Assembly: GCA_019044685.2 (NCBI GenBank)
Contig: JAGTXX020000008.1
Coordinates: 434,001 to 498,000 of the forward strand
DNA length: 64,000 nucleotides
Direction: 5' to 3'
DNA from: Nannochloris sp. 'desiccata'
Taxonomy: Eukaryota; Chlorophyta; Trebouxiophyceae; Chlorellales; Chlorellaceae
This document shows, one piece after another, positions 10,049 to 19,191 of the stretch (positions are counted from its first letter, which is position 1; each line of letters begins with the position of its first letter). The notes under the pieces were generated by a model. That model ran no database searches, was not told where the DNA came from, and saw only the letters and a program-made list of their open reading frames with translations. Both the position numbers and the translations under genes were made by a program.

Positions 10049-12345
10049 CTTGAGCAGGGGTGTCCAACAGGGTGTCCAACAAGGCAGTGCTGCCTCTAAT
10101 CCAGAATGGAACTTGGTAGCTGATGTGCTCACAAGGCAGATCCAGGAAGCTGTAGAACCCAATGGTGGCATCCAGTTGTACTCAAAGGCAACGTCCCGTT
10201 CGCTCACGCTTGGCAGTGCTCCGCTACCTGATTCTATTATCATTAAAGTCCTTATGCTTTTGCTTGCGGATGATATTGCATCTTTTTCAAAGAATGAGGC
10301 TGAGTTGGATTTCCTTCTGCAAAGAATTAATGAGGTATACACTCGATGGGGACTAAAAGTCAGTATTGCCAAAACCAACATTTTGGTTATTGCTAGCGGT
10401 GAAAGGCCACCTGACCCACGCGTTAGCCTAAATGGCGAAGAAATCAAAGTGGTTGAGCACGCTAAGTATCTGGGCTCCTGGTATAGTAATAATGGATCAA
10501 TTGAAAAAGAAATCAATGTCCGTGTTGGTGCAGCATGGGGCGCTGGTCGTAAACTAGGCCCTATTTTACGAGCCAAAAAGGTGAGCATTAAGTCTAAGGT
10601 CCACATGTACCAGAGTTTGGTGCTACCAATTCTGACATATGGAGCAGAGTCCTGGCCCTTGACTACCGCGCTAACAGCTAAACTTGAGCCCTATCATCAG
10701 TGCCAACTCCGAGCTATTCTCGGTCTCAGCTGGAGAGACATGGTATCGAATAAAGAAGTGCATGAACGATTAAAAACTGTATCTATGGAAGAATGTTGTA
10801 GACGCCAACGAATGCTTTGGATGGGTCATGTCGTTCGGATGCCTGACAACCGCCTGCCCAAGATACTTTTATTCGGCCAAATGGAGGGCCACCGGATTCG
10901 GGGCAGAAAACTGAGTTTGCGTCGGCTGTATGAAAAGGATATTATGGAGTTAAAAGGCGGGTTCCCTGATGGACTAGACTGGTATGAACTAGCCAGTGAT
11001 CGGAAAATCTGGCCAAAGTTTGTTATGCGTGAGCCCCTGGCGCAGCAGCCAGCAACAGAATCAAATGGTCTCCAAACCACAAATGGTCTCCAAACCGCCT
11101 CTGCTGCTGCTGTCGATGCAAATACTCATGCTGATGGTAATGTTCACCCTGTCAGCCAGCCGCCCAGCACTGCACCTTTGAGAAGAAGCAGCAGGATAAT
11201 TGAAAGGATGGGTCAAAGCCCGTCCACCCCCTTGAGTGCCCCCTTGACCTCTTCTAGCGGACAGCCAAGGCGGAGTAATCCGTCCTCGCCATACATTGGG
11301 AGACCTCGGGGGCGTCCCCGTGGGTCCGGAAGAGGAACTGGAGCCTACCTGCCTACTGGGAATAGTAGAGGACGTCTTTTGGGTAGTAAGTCTAAGCGTC
11401 ACGGTTTTTAATCATGTTCCTCTCTTAGGCGGTGAATATTTTGTGGCGTCGACGGCGTTTTTGGCTGTGTTTTTCCATATTCCTATCTTAAAAGAACTGT
11501 TTTCGCTTATCATACAGAATGAGCTTCTCTAGGAGAAAACACTTACTGAAGATTGACGCAGCAAGCTGCGTGGGTTTGTAATATATTCTTTATTCGACTG
11601 AATCTCTAATCCAAAACTCGCGCTAGCATAGAGGAGATAGTGGGCAAAATAGAAAAATGGGATGCAGACAGCAGGTATAGTGTTTTACGTACCTACAGAG
11701 GGGCTTGGGAAGAGGTGAGGACTGATTCCAGGTTAGTTAGCACGAGTTTTGATTAGTAGACCATCGTAGGAGGAACTCGGCTGTGTATAGGTGCTGCAGG
11801 GTTGTCGTCGAAGGTGCTATTGGGTGCTCCCAGTCAGCAGCACAGCACACTTTTCAGGGTGCTAAGGTTGTCAGAGCAAAAATAAACGCAAAATGCGAAA
11901 AAGATATAGATAAAAATGTAAGAAATCTAAGAACAAACTTTTTATTGTTAGGAAAAGGGGTGAAGTGTGGGGAAGGGATCAAAATAAGAAAAAAGTATTT
12001 TCGATCAAAGATGTGTTTGAAAAATTAGCAGAAAGAAGAGAGATTAAGTGAATGGGATTGATAGCTTGAGAAATGGAGAGACGATGTTGTAGAATGAAGT
12101 GGAGAAAAGTTAGTATCGCCGGAAATTGGCGTTTAGTGGAAATATTGTGGTGTTAGTGGAAGGAAAATTCTGCCGCCGCTGTCGGTTTTTTTTGAAAAGC
12201 TTGCTGTGTAGAATCCAATTGACGGACTCACGAGGAGAACTGTTTTACAAATATATTTTCTCTATTATTATCTGAATCAGTTTTCTGGCAGCAGAATATA
12301 TTCATATATTAAAGGCTGTAAAGAGAGAGAGAGAGAGAGTGTTCC
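10049..12345 (+). mobile_element. LINE A copy 1: reverse transcriptase C-terminal half with AT-hook tail
   Basis: The open frame to 11411 carries RT landmarks: GVQQGSAASNPEWNLVADVL (matching the G-xx-QG palm motif), LLADDIASFS (catalytic xxDD), and KYLGSWYSNNGSIEKEI with LPILTYGAESW in the thumb. The C-terminal block RRQRMLWMGHVVRMPDNRLP is typical of non-LTR elements. The protein ends in tandem AT-hook-like GRPRGRPRGSGR. Endonuclease and N-terminal RT regions are missing (5' truncated). The 3' UTR runs to AAAGGCTGTAA followed by a GA microsatellite (about 12316-12345), interrupted by a 733-bp insertion at 11504-12236. The reading frame is open over the retained part. Confidence 0.85.
11494..12246. 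mobile_element. 733-bp insertion in LINE A 3' UTR with 10-bp duplication
   Basis: GAACTGTTTT occurs at 11494-11503 and at 12237-12246. In the related LINE A copy at 15852-16040 the same 3' UTR is continuous through one GAACTGTTTT, which gives an empty-site comparison. The inserted 733 bases show no terminal inverted repeats and no long ORF. The 10-bp duplication would fit a Mutator-like non-autonomous element, but that is a guess from duplication length only. Confidence 0.6.
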
Positions 12346-12543
12346 GGGGTCAAAAGATTTTTTTGGGTGATAACATTGCACGTTCAATGCAGGAAAACAA
12401 TTTATACGGCAAAGGATATGGAATCATTACGGGAGAAAGCCAGCCGATGGAGTAGAGTACACGTCTTATTGAAAAAAGATACCCCTATTGAGTGTATACC
12501 CCTAAGAACCCGTTTCCCAGAGTGAACCATGATTTTTTAATTT

Positions 12544-13623
12544 CTAGATATCAACATGCAAATTAACTTGCACAATATCTTTGATGGGTATCTCAATCAC
12601 AGTTTCTCTTTGTTTCTTATTCAATACACGTCCTTTCCCACTTCTATTCGCACGTACATCAGCTAACGTCCATCTACTCACACCCCCAGCAGTCTCTTCA
12701 CCTTGACCATCATCGATATCGACACCTTGAAATTGCAACACCGTTGTCTTCCTTTCTTTTTCCCCTTCCCCACCTTCTACCCTATTACCAACAACGCTAC
12801 TACTATCATACTCCACAAGCATAGGCATCTCACCAAACCTTGTAAACTCTTCAGGCACTCTAACTAATCGTTCAGCCCCCGGTGACGACACCTCGATTTC
12901 AATCTCTCCAGCTTGGTCTTCTCCCATCAATGCTTCCAACTCAATATTTAAATTTCTAGAAAACAGGCCTACCTCATCTAACGAAGGTGATCCATACTTA
13001 TTTGTAAGCTTATCTAACCGGATATCCACTCGTTTACTACGTGCAATAACACGGAATGAATAGATTTCTAAAGTGTCGTCTGTAGAAAGAAGGCGCTGTA
13101 CTGCTGTGAGGATGGTTTCACCCCAATCTGTACCGCCTGTTGAGATTTCCATACCGAAATTTTCTTCTTCATCTTCAAATTCATCATCAACTGCATTGAT
13201 GCCTTTATCATCTTCAAGGAATTCTTCTTCTTCTTCTTCATTATTATTTGCAGAAGGTGTTTTGGTGCTTGCAGCGGCGGAAGGCATTCGTCGACTCGTC
13301 TTGTAAAAGGAAGAGGCTTTTTGATTTAATACAATATAATTTTTGGGGAAAGATCTAATTGCAAGGAGTGATGGGGACCAGGTGCAGACTGGCATTGTGG
13401 ATTGTGTTGTAGCTTGAAAAGAGCGAGGAGCAAGACGAGAGGCAAGCACCGGTCGAGAACGGGAAAGCAGAGGAAGACCTATTGATATTTTTATGAAGGA
13501 GGAGAAAATTGGAAAACCTGGTGAATTGAATGGCTTGAGAGTAATTAATAGTAATTTCTGAGAGAGATTGAGCGCGGTGTTCTCACCTCTTGGGACCATC
13601 TGCTTGATAATGACATGCATCAT
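12544..13623 (-). CDS. Plastid-type ribosome maturation factor RimP
   Basis: Single exon, ATG at 13623, 359 aa. The first about 110 residues are basic, Ser/Arg-rich and look like a transit peptide (LLSRSRPVLASRLAPRSFQA). A Glu/Asp-rich linker follows. The RimP N-terminal domain is then recognisable: IYSFRVIARSKRVDIRLDKL, EVGLFSRNLNIELEALMGED, and the diagnostic VSSPGAERLVRVPEEFTRF. The C-terminal SH3-like part ends IEIPIKDIVQVNLHVDI. Bacterial RimP is about 150-170 aa and assists 30S maturation; the extra length here is the N-terminal targeting and acidic region. The likely place of action is the plastid. The stop codon lies inside the 24-bp duplication of the neighbouring insertion. Confidence 0.82.
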   Translation of the reverse strand: MMHVIIKQMVPRGENTALNLSQKLLLITLKPFNSPGFPIFSSFIKISIGLPLLSRSRPVLASRLAPRSFQATTQSTMPVCTWSPSLLAIRSFPKNYIVLNQKASSFYKTSRRMPSAAASTKTPSANNNEEEEEEFLEDDKGINAVDDEFEDEEENFGMEISTGGTDWGETILTAVQRLLSTDDTLEIYSFRVIARSKRVDIRLDKLTNKYGSPSLDEVGLFSRNLNIELEALMGEDQAGEIEIEVSSPGAERLVRVPEEFTRFGEMPMLVEYDSSSVVGNRVEGGEGEKERKTTVLQFQGVDIDDGQGEETAGGVSRWTLADVRANRSGKGRVLNKKQRETVIEIPIKDIVQVNLHVDI

Positions 13624-13758
13624 TCAGGTAGATTTGCTTTGAATGTTTTACATACGATTGACCAGGCAAGTCATGTAACATCTACAGTGTTTTCAATAAA
13701 AATATATATTAAAGTCTTTGGAGTGTCGAATGGTAAAGTTCAAGTTTATATCTATGTA

Positions 13759-14624
13759 CGCCGTTGCAACTTGACTAGGCAGCTGCGTATGCTCTGGCTG
13801 GGTCATGTCGTGAGACTTGGCCCTGACAGACTCCCTTATCAAGCGCTCTTTGGCCAGCTTGCTGGTCAGAGAAGCCGAGGCAAGGGGAACCTCCAGACAC
13901 TTGGCAAGTTATATCATAAGGACATACTTATCCTTCAGGGTGGTACTCCTAATGGTTTACCTTGGCTGGAATGTGCTCTGGAACCCCTTGCCTGGCTCGC
14001 GTTTGTGATGGGCGGAGCTGCCCCTACCTCTGCAGCCGCCCCTGCGGGCACTCCTGTTTCTGCTGCGGTTGTTCCAAGTATACTGTTGCCCTCATCAAGC
14101 CCCCATCTCTTGCCCCGCACCAGCCCTAGATCCAAGCAACGCATGGGCCTTGCCCGTGCCGAGGAATTACTCGCTGGAGTCCCTAATGTTCGTCATTATA
14201 CCGCCCCTGTTGGACCATATCGAGGCCTGCCTCGAGGCCGGAAAAACCGTGGGCTGACTCAACCATATCAGCCTACTGGCAGACCTCGTGGCCGCCCTCG
14301 TGGTTCAGGGCGCAGAGGCCGTCGTATTAGGAATGATGATGAACTTTATCGTCCTTGAGATTAAGGACTCCAGGGAGTTATTCGCATCAATTTATTTTTG
14401 ATGTCTGTTTATTCGAAGGCGACGATGTGATTTTATCGACAGCGGCGGTGTTTTTTTGGTCTATAGTGCTCCTGATTTTTGCTGTTACATATCCTTCTTT
14501 GATTCTATATTTCTGATTGTACTTCCTTCTCTGTCTTTGCGTTCATCGCGATTGGCAGTAGAGCGCATTCTCTGTGCTAAAGGCTGTAATTCTCTCTCTC
14601 TCTCTCGCCGTTGCAACTTGACTA
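13759..14624 (+). mobile_element. LINE A copy 2, 5'-truncated, with 19-bp target duplication
   Basis: CGCCGTTGCAACTTGACTA occurs perfectly at 13759-13777 and 14606-14624. Between them (13778-14605) is the end of a LINE A protein: LRMLWLGHVVRLGPDRLPYQ, matching copy 1, and a C-terminal tail with GRPRGRPRGSGRRGRR (AT-hook-like) ending at 14358. About 250 bases of 3' UTR follow, closing with AAAGGCTGTAA and a TC microsatellite right against the duplication. This is a textbook target-primed insertion and defines the LINE A 3' end. It lies upstream of RimP, about 135 bp from its start. Confidence 0.88.
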
Positions 14625-14747
14625 CCAGTAGATTCTTCAACAAGATTATTTACTTTCCATTCCTGCGTATAAGAGACAAAGGACGCAGCAATCTCTTTAT
14701 GAAACCATCACTTCTCGTTTTGGTCTTCCTCATTCTTTCCTGAGTCT

Positions 14748-15224
14748 CTATTGACAATTCTGAGGACGTGACGGGAGGTTGCAACTGCTTTGCTGCGCCC
14801 ACTCCAACAGCCCTGCTTTGTCCAACTTACTCCAATTTTTTTGCGCCCTCGATCTCATGATATCTTTTAAATCTATTACCTGTAACGAACCCCATTGAGA
14901 CTCGCTTAAACCCTGTAAATTGTGCTGATTTTGCTCTATTTCTTGAGGTTGGTGTATGTGTGGTGTTGCTGGAGAAGTGACTTCTTGCGATAATTCTCTA
15001 CCAATTAGGACACCTTCAGCAAGCACAATGTTCTCTATAGTATGACTAGTGCCAAGGGAGTACGATGTAGATGCTGGGGGGTCAGCAAGAACGTGAGAAC
15101 CTAAAATTCTGTTAGACACTATCCCCTCCCCCGTTCGCTCTTGTGGTGTAAATTTCTTCCCTTTCGTTTCCATCTTGTCCAACACAGCGGCTGGCAGTCT
15201 GTCATACCTGACCGGAGGTTGCAT
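14748..15224 (-). CDS. Hypothetical 158-aa ORF in the transposon nest
   Basis: ATG at 15224, open for 158 codons. It is Gln/Ser-rich, with a C-terminal segment (IDLKDIMRSRAQKNW, SKLDKAGLLEWAQ) that loosely resembles a SAP- or Rho-N-type helix-extended-helix. No family could be named. It stands between a LINE A insertion and LINE B remnants, so it may be a fragment of a retroelement ORF1 or a chance frame. Confidence 0.3.
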   Translation of the reverse strand: MQPPVRYDRLPAAVLDKMETKGKKFTPQERTGEGIVSNRILGSHVLADPPASTSYSLGTSHTIENIVLAEGVLIGRELSQEVTSPATPHIHQPQEIEQNQHNLQGLSESQWGSLQVIDLKDIMRSRAQKNWSKLDKAGLLEWAQQSSCNLPSRPQNCQ

Positions 15225-15389
15225 TGCAATTAGTTTTTTTTAGTTTTTTGCACAGGCAGCTTCATGTAAGGTAAAAAAGATGTTTAAAGCACCAAACAAG
15301 GGCAATAGAGCTGTTTTCTATGGTTGCACTTTCTCAGGATAGGAAAGGTTATGCTGAGGACACCTCCCTCCCCCTAGTGCTGGGTAATA

Positions 15390-15445
15390 GTGTTTGTTCC
15401 TTAAGTCACCCCCTTGGGGTTCTTTTATTTTATTTTATTTTTTGA
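15390..15445 (+). mobile_element. LINE B 3'-end fragment
   Basis: Positions 15396-15440 carry the LINE B terminal signature CACCCCCTTGGGGTTC followed by a TTTTA microsatellite. The same end is seen at 45186-45220. Only the last few tens of bases of the element are present here. Confidence 0.6.
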
Positions 15446-15482
15446 CCTAGTAGCCTACGTAGGTATAGTATACTAAGTAGGC

Positions 15483-15851
15483 TGTGTGAGCCGACCTGTG
15501 CTGTGACTAGGACTTAGTAGCTTAGCAGTGTTATGGACTGCAACCTAACTGACTCAGCCGTCAACTCTTTCCTCAAGTCTATTCAAACACGATCCTATAA
15601 TTACAACTCTAAATTAAGCTCTACACGTTATTATCTAAAGAAACAACTCCGTACTAATCTCCTTTTGCCTACTGGGATAGGCTAACCCCTCTCTTACTCT
15701 CCTACATAGGGGTGGCCTGAAGCCGCGGTGGTGGCTTCTCACGATCCCTCAAGTTACCCTGTTGGGGTTATTTTATTTTATTTTACAATGATATTAGATG
15801 TATAGACAGATGGAAAGGGGAATTTATAGTCAAGTCAAGATAGATAAAGAA
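15483..15851 (-). mobile_element. LTR remnant (reverse copy), split by LINE B
   Basis: 15483-15532 plus 15785-15851 match the reverse complement of the LTR at 25621-25859 (shared words include CTGTGCTGTGACTAGGACT and GATAGATAAAGAA). The LTR at 25.7 kb is uninterrupted, so it serves as the empty site for both the LINE B insertion and the LINE A copy 3 insertion found here. Confidence 0.7.
15533..15784 (+). mobile_element. LINE B copy, 3' end
   Basis: This encodes the short LINE B C-terminus (CNLTDSAVNSFLKSIQT ... RYYLKKQLRTNLLLPTGIG), nearly identical to the one on the minus strand at 39.85-40.0 kb. It then gives the 3' tail with TGGCTTCTCACGATCCC, CCTGTTGGGG and a TTTTA microsatellite. Comparison with the intact LTR at 25.7 kb shows insertion with little or no target duplication. 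Confidence 0.75.
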
Positions 15852-16020
15852 GAGGAACTGGCGCCTACATGCCTACTGGGAATAGCAGAGGACGTCCTTT
15901 GGGTAGTAAGTCTAAGCGTCACGGTTTTTAATCATGTTCCTCTCTGAGGCGGTGAATATTTTGTGGCGTCGACGGCGTTTTTGGCTGTGTTTTTCCATAT
16001 TCCTATCTTAAAAGAACTGT

Positions 16021-16082
16021 TTTACAAATATATTAATATATTTGTAAAATAATATAACAAGGCGCCGGGCAAGGCGCCGGGC
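16021..16082. repeat. 28-bp perfect palindrome and 12-bp GC-rich tandem repeat at the element's left edge
   Basis: 16021-16048 is a perfect palindrome centred on ATATTAATAT. Its left half is LINE A target sequence and its right half is an inverted copy of it. AAGGCGCCGGGC follows twice (16059-16070, 16071-16082). The right end of the structure carries a single reverse-complement copy (23512-23523) next to a TA microsatellite. Such hairpin-prone ends suit an element processed as single-stranded DNA. Confidence 0.75.
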
Positions 16083-17180
16083 GAGATTTGAGGAAGGGGT
16101 TTTGCACTAAATTATTGTGAGGCACAGCGATTCGCTTTTTGTAAAATCATATGATCAGAAATTCGAGCATAATTTTGCGCAATTTTGGCTGGCCTGTCCG
16201 GGGCTGCGGGGAGTAGCTACAGCGATCGAGCTTTTCTGATGGGATGCATGTCCTCGACAGCTTCCAGCCAGCGGCCTCAAATTCACCTCTGAGCTCCTGT
16301 ATGTCAGGATGACGATATTTGTTTAAATTTCAACGAGTTAAAACGCAAATTGAGCTATTGCGCTGGTGGATTATAGGTCATTTTTTGAGATGCAGCATCT
16401 ATTAATTAGGCAATTAATGTTTATGTTACGGAAGCGTTTTGTTACATTTCATTTTTGGGTCTACAAAGCGATTAATGCCATGGTTCACGATGCACGACCA
16501 CATATTCAACACACCGCGCACTCGCTGAAAGACCCAATTCCTGATTTTTTGCCGCTTAGTTAATTATGTGATTGTTCAAAAACTGATTTTATTCTGATGC
16601 TACATTTGCATAAATTACGAGCCTTTATAACATGAATTTTAGAGCTGTTACTGTAAGCATTGAAAAGCTACTATTAGAGTCCAGCCCGACAAGGTATACA
16701 GAGTAATTTACTATCTAAAAGAAAAAACTCAATTTTAATTTCAACATAACCACAGGTGTAGATCAATCTCTTTATTATTTTCTATATAGAAATGGTCTGA
16801 AGTTGCGCTTGTGACTTCTCACGATCCCTCCAAGTTACCCTGAAGGCATTCTTTAATTTGTATTGCTACGTACCGAATAAAGACGGCGAAAAAAAAAATC
16901 CCAAGCAAAGGGAGAAAAAGAAGCTGCTTTAAGCGAATTCGCGCATCAAGATTTTCGAAAGACTAAGTCAATGGGTGTAGTTTCACCATAATGACACTCG
17001 ATTCGAGTTGAAATCTTGTAGATCTAAATCAATTCAACCAGTCCCACTGCAGTCCATGGCTCCGCTCAAAATTATTTATTTTTTCTAGCACCTGCTCAGT
17101 ACATTCTTGTTCTGTATCTGCAAAAGGACACAGATCCACCCATGCTTCCCCTAATGGGCTGCCAGAAGTCTTACTTAGTT
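16071..17180. repeat. Left inverted arm (internally deleted copy)
   Basis: This is the reverse complement of 19192-19627, 20036-20327 and 23131-23523 joined. It lacks 20328-23130, which contains almost all of the HUH gene and the whole partner ORF. The deletion joint falls on a shared TA. A 33-codon piece of the HUH C-terminal reading frame (YKAINAMVHDARPHIQHTAH...) survives at about 16463-16563, which shows the arm descends from a coding copy. Only a few substitutions were noticed across 1.1 kb. Confidence 0.88.
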
Positions 17181-17892
17181 CTCTCAAATTTGCTCTGCCT
17201 TTCAGTTCTAAAAATTCCATAAGGGACCTCGAGTGATCTTTTGCGGTTGCATATGGCAAAATATACGTATGACTACACGGCAGAGCATGCAAAGCAGAAG
17301 TCAAATAGGAAGCCGAGAATTCTTCTAAACGCAGCTGCATATCCACGCTTTGTGTAAATTTACGACGCAAGGCAGAGAACACTGAGTCTCCAAATGGACG
17401 ACTTAAAAATACAAATCTAATATCAAGAAGACCTTGATTCTCCAACTCAAGCCACAGGAAAGGATCTGGACAGCGATAGGGAGATCTAATAACCCCCTTA
17501 GACCCTGAGGGACATGAATTTTGACCATCCAGAACAACGGAGCGGGTATTTGGGTGAAACCAGTCTTGCTTTAAAAGGCTTGCTTTGAGCTCACTCGCTG
17601 TTGTGAAGGTATAGGGGGCTGTTTCGTTATCCCAATTGTAGACCTCGGGAGTATACCGTTGAGTGGAATTCGTGTAGTCGTCGAGAGCTTGGTGAGTCAT
17701 ATGGTGGCCTGAGCCTTCAAGGCCAAGTAGAAGAATGTAGAGAGGTCGGGAGAGGTTCCGAGGTTGCCATCCGTCGGTGAGGAGTTCATCGGTGCAGCGT
17801 TTAAGCCACTGTGTGCCTTGCTTGTGCTGCATGAGTTCAACGTACTGTTGCTCTTTTCTGTGACTGCAAGGGGGAGAATATGGAGGGAACAA
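17029..17892 (-). CDS. Sulfotransferase-like P-loop protein
   Basis: The open frame of about 288 codons ends at TGA 17029-17031. It contains YILLLGLEGSGHHMTHQAL, a Gly-rich 5'-phosphosulfate-binding-like loop. Further on come IRFVFLSRPFGDSVFSALRR, resembling the 3'-phosphate-binding block of PAPS sulfotransferases, and FLELKGRANLRELSKT. No ATG lies near its 5' end, and TTGCAG (about 17848-17853) is a possible acceptor. A minus-strand ORF starting at ATG 18263 encodes a signal-anchor-like peptide (WNIWLPNALIIGCLAIFHV) and may be the first exon, but no phase-matched donor was found. If so, it is a type II Golgi protein. The last 46 codons and the 3' flank are duplicated in inverted orientation at 19192-19350. 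It may be element cargo or a host gene trapped between two element copies. Confidence 0.62.
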   Translation of the reverse strand: MFPPYSPPCSHRKEQQYVELMQHKQGTQWLKRCTDELLTDGWQPRNLSRPLYILLLGLEGSGHHMTHQALDDYTNSTQRYTPEVYNWDNETAPYTFTTASELKASLLKQDWFHPNTRSVVLDGQNSCPSGSKGVIRSPYRCPDPFLWLELENQGLLDIRFVFLSRPFGDSVFSALRRKFTQSVDMQLRLEEFSASYLTSALHALPCSHTYILPYATAKDHSRSLMEFLELKGRANLRELSKTSGSPLGEAWVDLCPFADTEQECTEQVLEKINNFERSHGLQWDWLN

Positions 17893-18529
17893 AGCGAGTG
17901 AGCTGAGGAATCCTATATACTAAAAGTTGATCTCTAAGGCTCAAAATTTTACCTCGGAGCTTTGCTTGAGCCATTTAGATAGTTTCCTGAATGTAAAAAC
18001 TGCAAAGAAATGAAAGATAACCTCAGATATATCCTTTTTAGGTAATTAAGTTCGATCGAAATTGTTAATCAGAAGTCAACCAAGGCCGTCTAAACCTATT
18101 CAGCCCTCCTTAATTTGTCAACTGCATATTTACGGACATGGAATATAGCTAAGCACCCTATTATCAATGCATTTGGCAACCAAATGTTCCACTTGTTGCC
18201 CTGCATCTTCTCAGACTTCTTGTTGTTGGCTGGCTGTCGGTCTGCCCAGGAAACGAGACTCATTTTATATAAAGCTCTGCGGGCTTGAAAGACTTAAATA
18301 CATCAGATTCTCAAATAGGTACTCAAATTAGAAGTTGAAGTTCAACTAATTTAGAACCACTATGGAGCACCAGGAATCGAATGGTTTTTGGGCGGCTCGA
18401 GAAAATGACATTTTGCCCCAAAAGCATAGCCGAATACTGTTCTAACACTCTTCTTTTGTTGATTTAATTATATAGAGGCAGATAGCGGTTGCAAATCAAA
18501 GCGAGCAAGAGTTTGGGCCGTTTTGGATT
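17893..18529. other. Centre of the composite element, sulfotransferase upstream side
   Basis: The minus-strand ORF from ATG 18263 (MSLVSWADRQPANNKKSEKM, then a hydrophobic stretch) is the only coding candidate. It could be a first exon of the sulfotransferase gene. The rest shows nothing recognisable. Confidence 0.35.
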
Positions 18530-19167
18530 TTGAATCAGCGTTTTAACTCACCTAAATCTACTATCGATTGCGCAACAGTTGGCGCGTCCAAAGTCTTCGC
18601 AAACATGAATGATAATTTTAATATTCTAATTAAAGGAGCCGGAGAAGGCCAAGAAAAATTCGAATCTCTGCCAGTAGGGTTTTCAGACCCTAATGGCGCG
18701 CTGGAGGGCAGAAGACTTTGCAGGAAGTGCAGAGCGCCCTGCCTGAAAAGGTGGATGTGGAAATCTCTTTTCCACACATGCCTTACGAGTCTCCCACCAA
18801 GAAGAAGGTGCACAAAAGCATGCTGGTGGAGAAATCTATGCAGCCGCAGGAGCTGGAGTTGAAGGCCGCCGCCCAGCGGGCAAAGAATAGGCAGATAGTG
18901 ACGTTCGAGGAAGTGCTGGTATACACCTCCCAACAGAGGGCGGAGATGAAGAGGAAGAGCGATGTACCCAGTGAGGTGAGCAAAGATAGTGCTGAGCCAG
19001 TGTGCCAGACAAGAGAGCCGCAGAGGCTTAGATACAGAGCTGTAGTACAGCCCAGGGCCAGTGTTGCCTGCAAAAAGAAAGTGCTGAGTCAGTGTACCAG
19101 CAGAAAGATAGTGCTGAGCCAGTGTGCCAGAAAAGAGAGCCGCAGAGGCTTAGATACAGAGCTGTAG
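18530..19167 (+). pseudogene. Unknown ORF pair, apparently one frameshifted gene
   Basis: An open frame from about 18530 (NQRFNSPKSTIDCATVGASK...SLPVGFSDPNGALEGR) runs into a second frame from about 18705 (TLQEVQSALPEKVDVEISFP, HMPYESPTKKKVHKSML). Moving one base at 18700-18712 joins them into a smooth basic protein. The end reads into a tandem duplication and is not conserved between the two units. No family is recognised. It lies in the unpaired centre of the composite element, upstream of and facing the right arm. Confidence 0.35.
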
Positions 19168-19191
19168 TACAGCCCAGGGCCAGTGTTGCCT
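18982..19191. repeat. Tandem duplication ending at the right-arm junction
   Basis: Two 88-bp units, 18982-19069 and 19104-19191, share all but a few bases at a 122-bp period. The second unit ends at 19191, exactly where the inverted right arm begins (19192). This suggests that the arm was joined during the same repair or replication event. Confidence 0.8.

Larger units (their letters stand above)
9553..12546. mobile_element. About 2.95-kb insertion flanked by a 24-bp direct repeat
   Basis: Positions 9553-9576 and 12523-12546 are the same 24 bases with one mismatch (9561 T / 12531 G). The right copy includes the RimP stop codon. Removing 9577-12522 plus one copy leaves RAMA and RimP as close convergent genes, so the repeat reads as a target-site duplication. 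The insert starts at once with an XPC C-terminal coding fragment, continues as a LINE A reverse transcriptase and its 3' UTR, and ends with about 177 bases (12346-12522) of unknown origin. There is no A-tail next to the right repeat, so the mechanism is not settled. Confidence 0.75.

Noticed and set aside
9806..10606. Long minus-strand ORF opposite the LINE
   Set aside because: It is antisense to clear reverse-transcriptase and XPC coding sequence and has no motif of its own.
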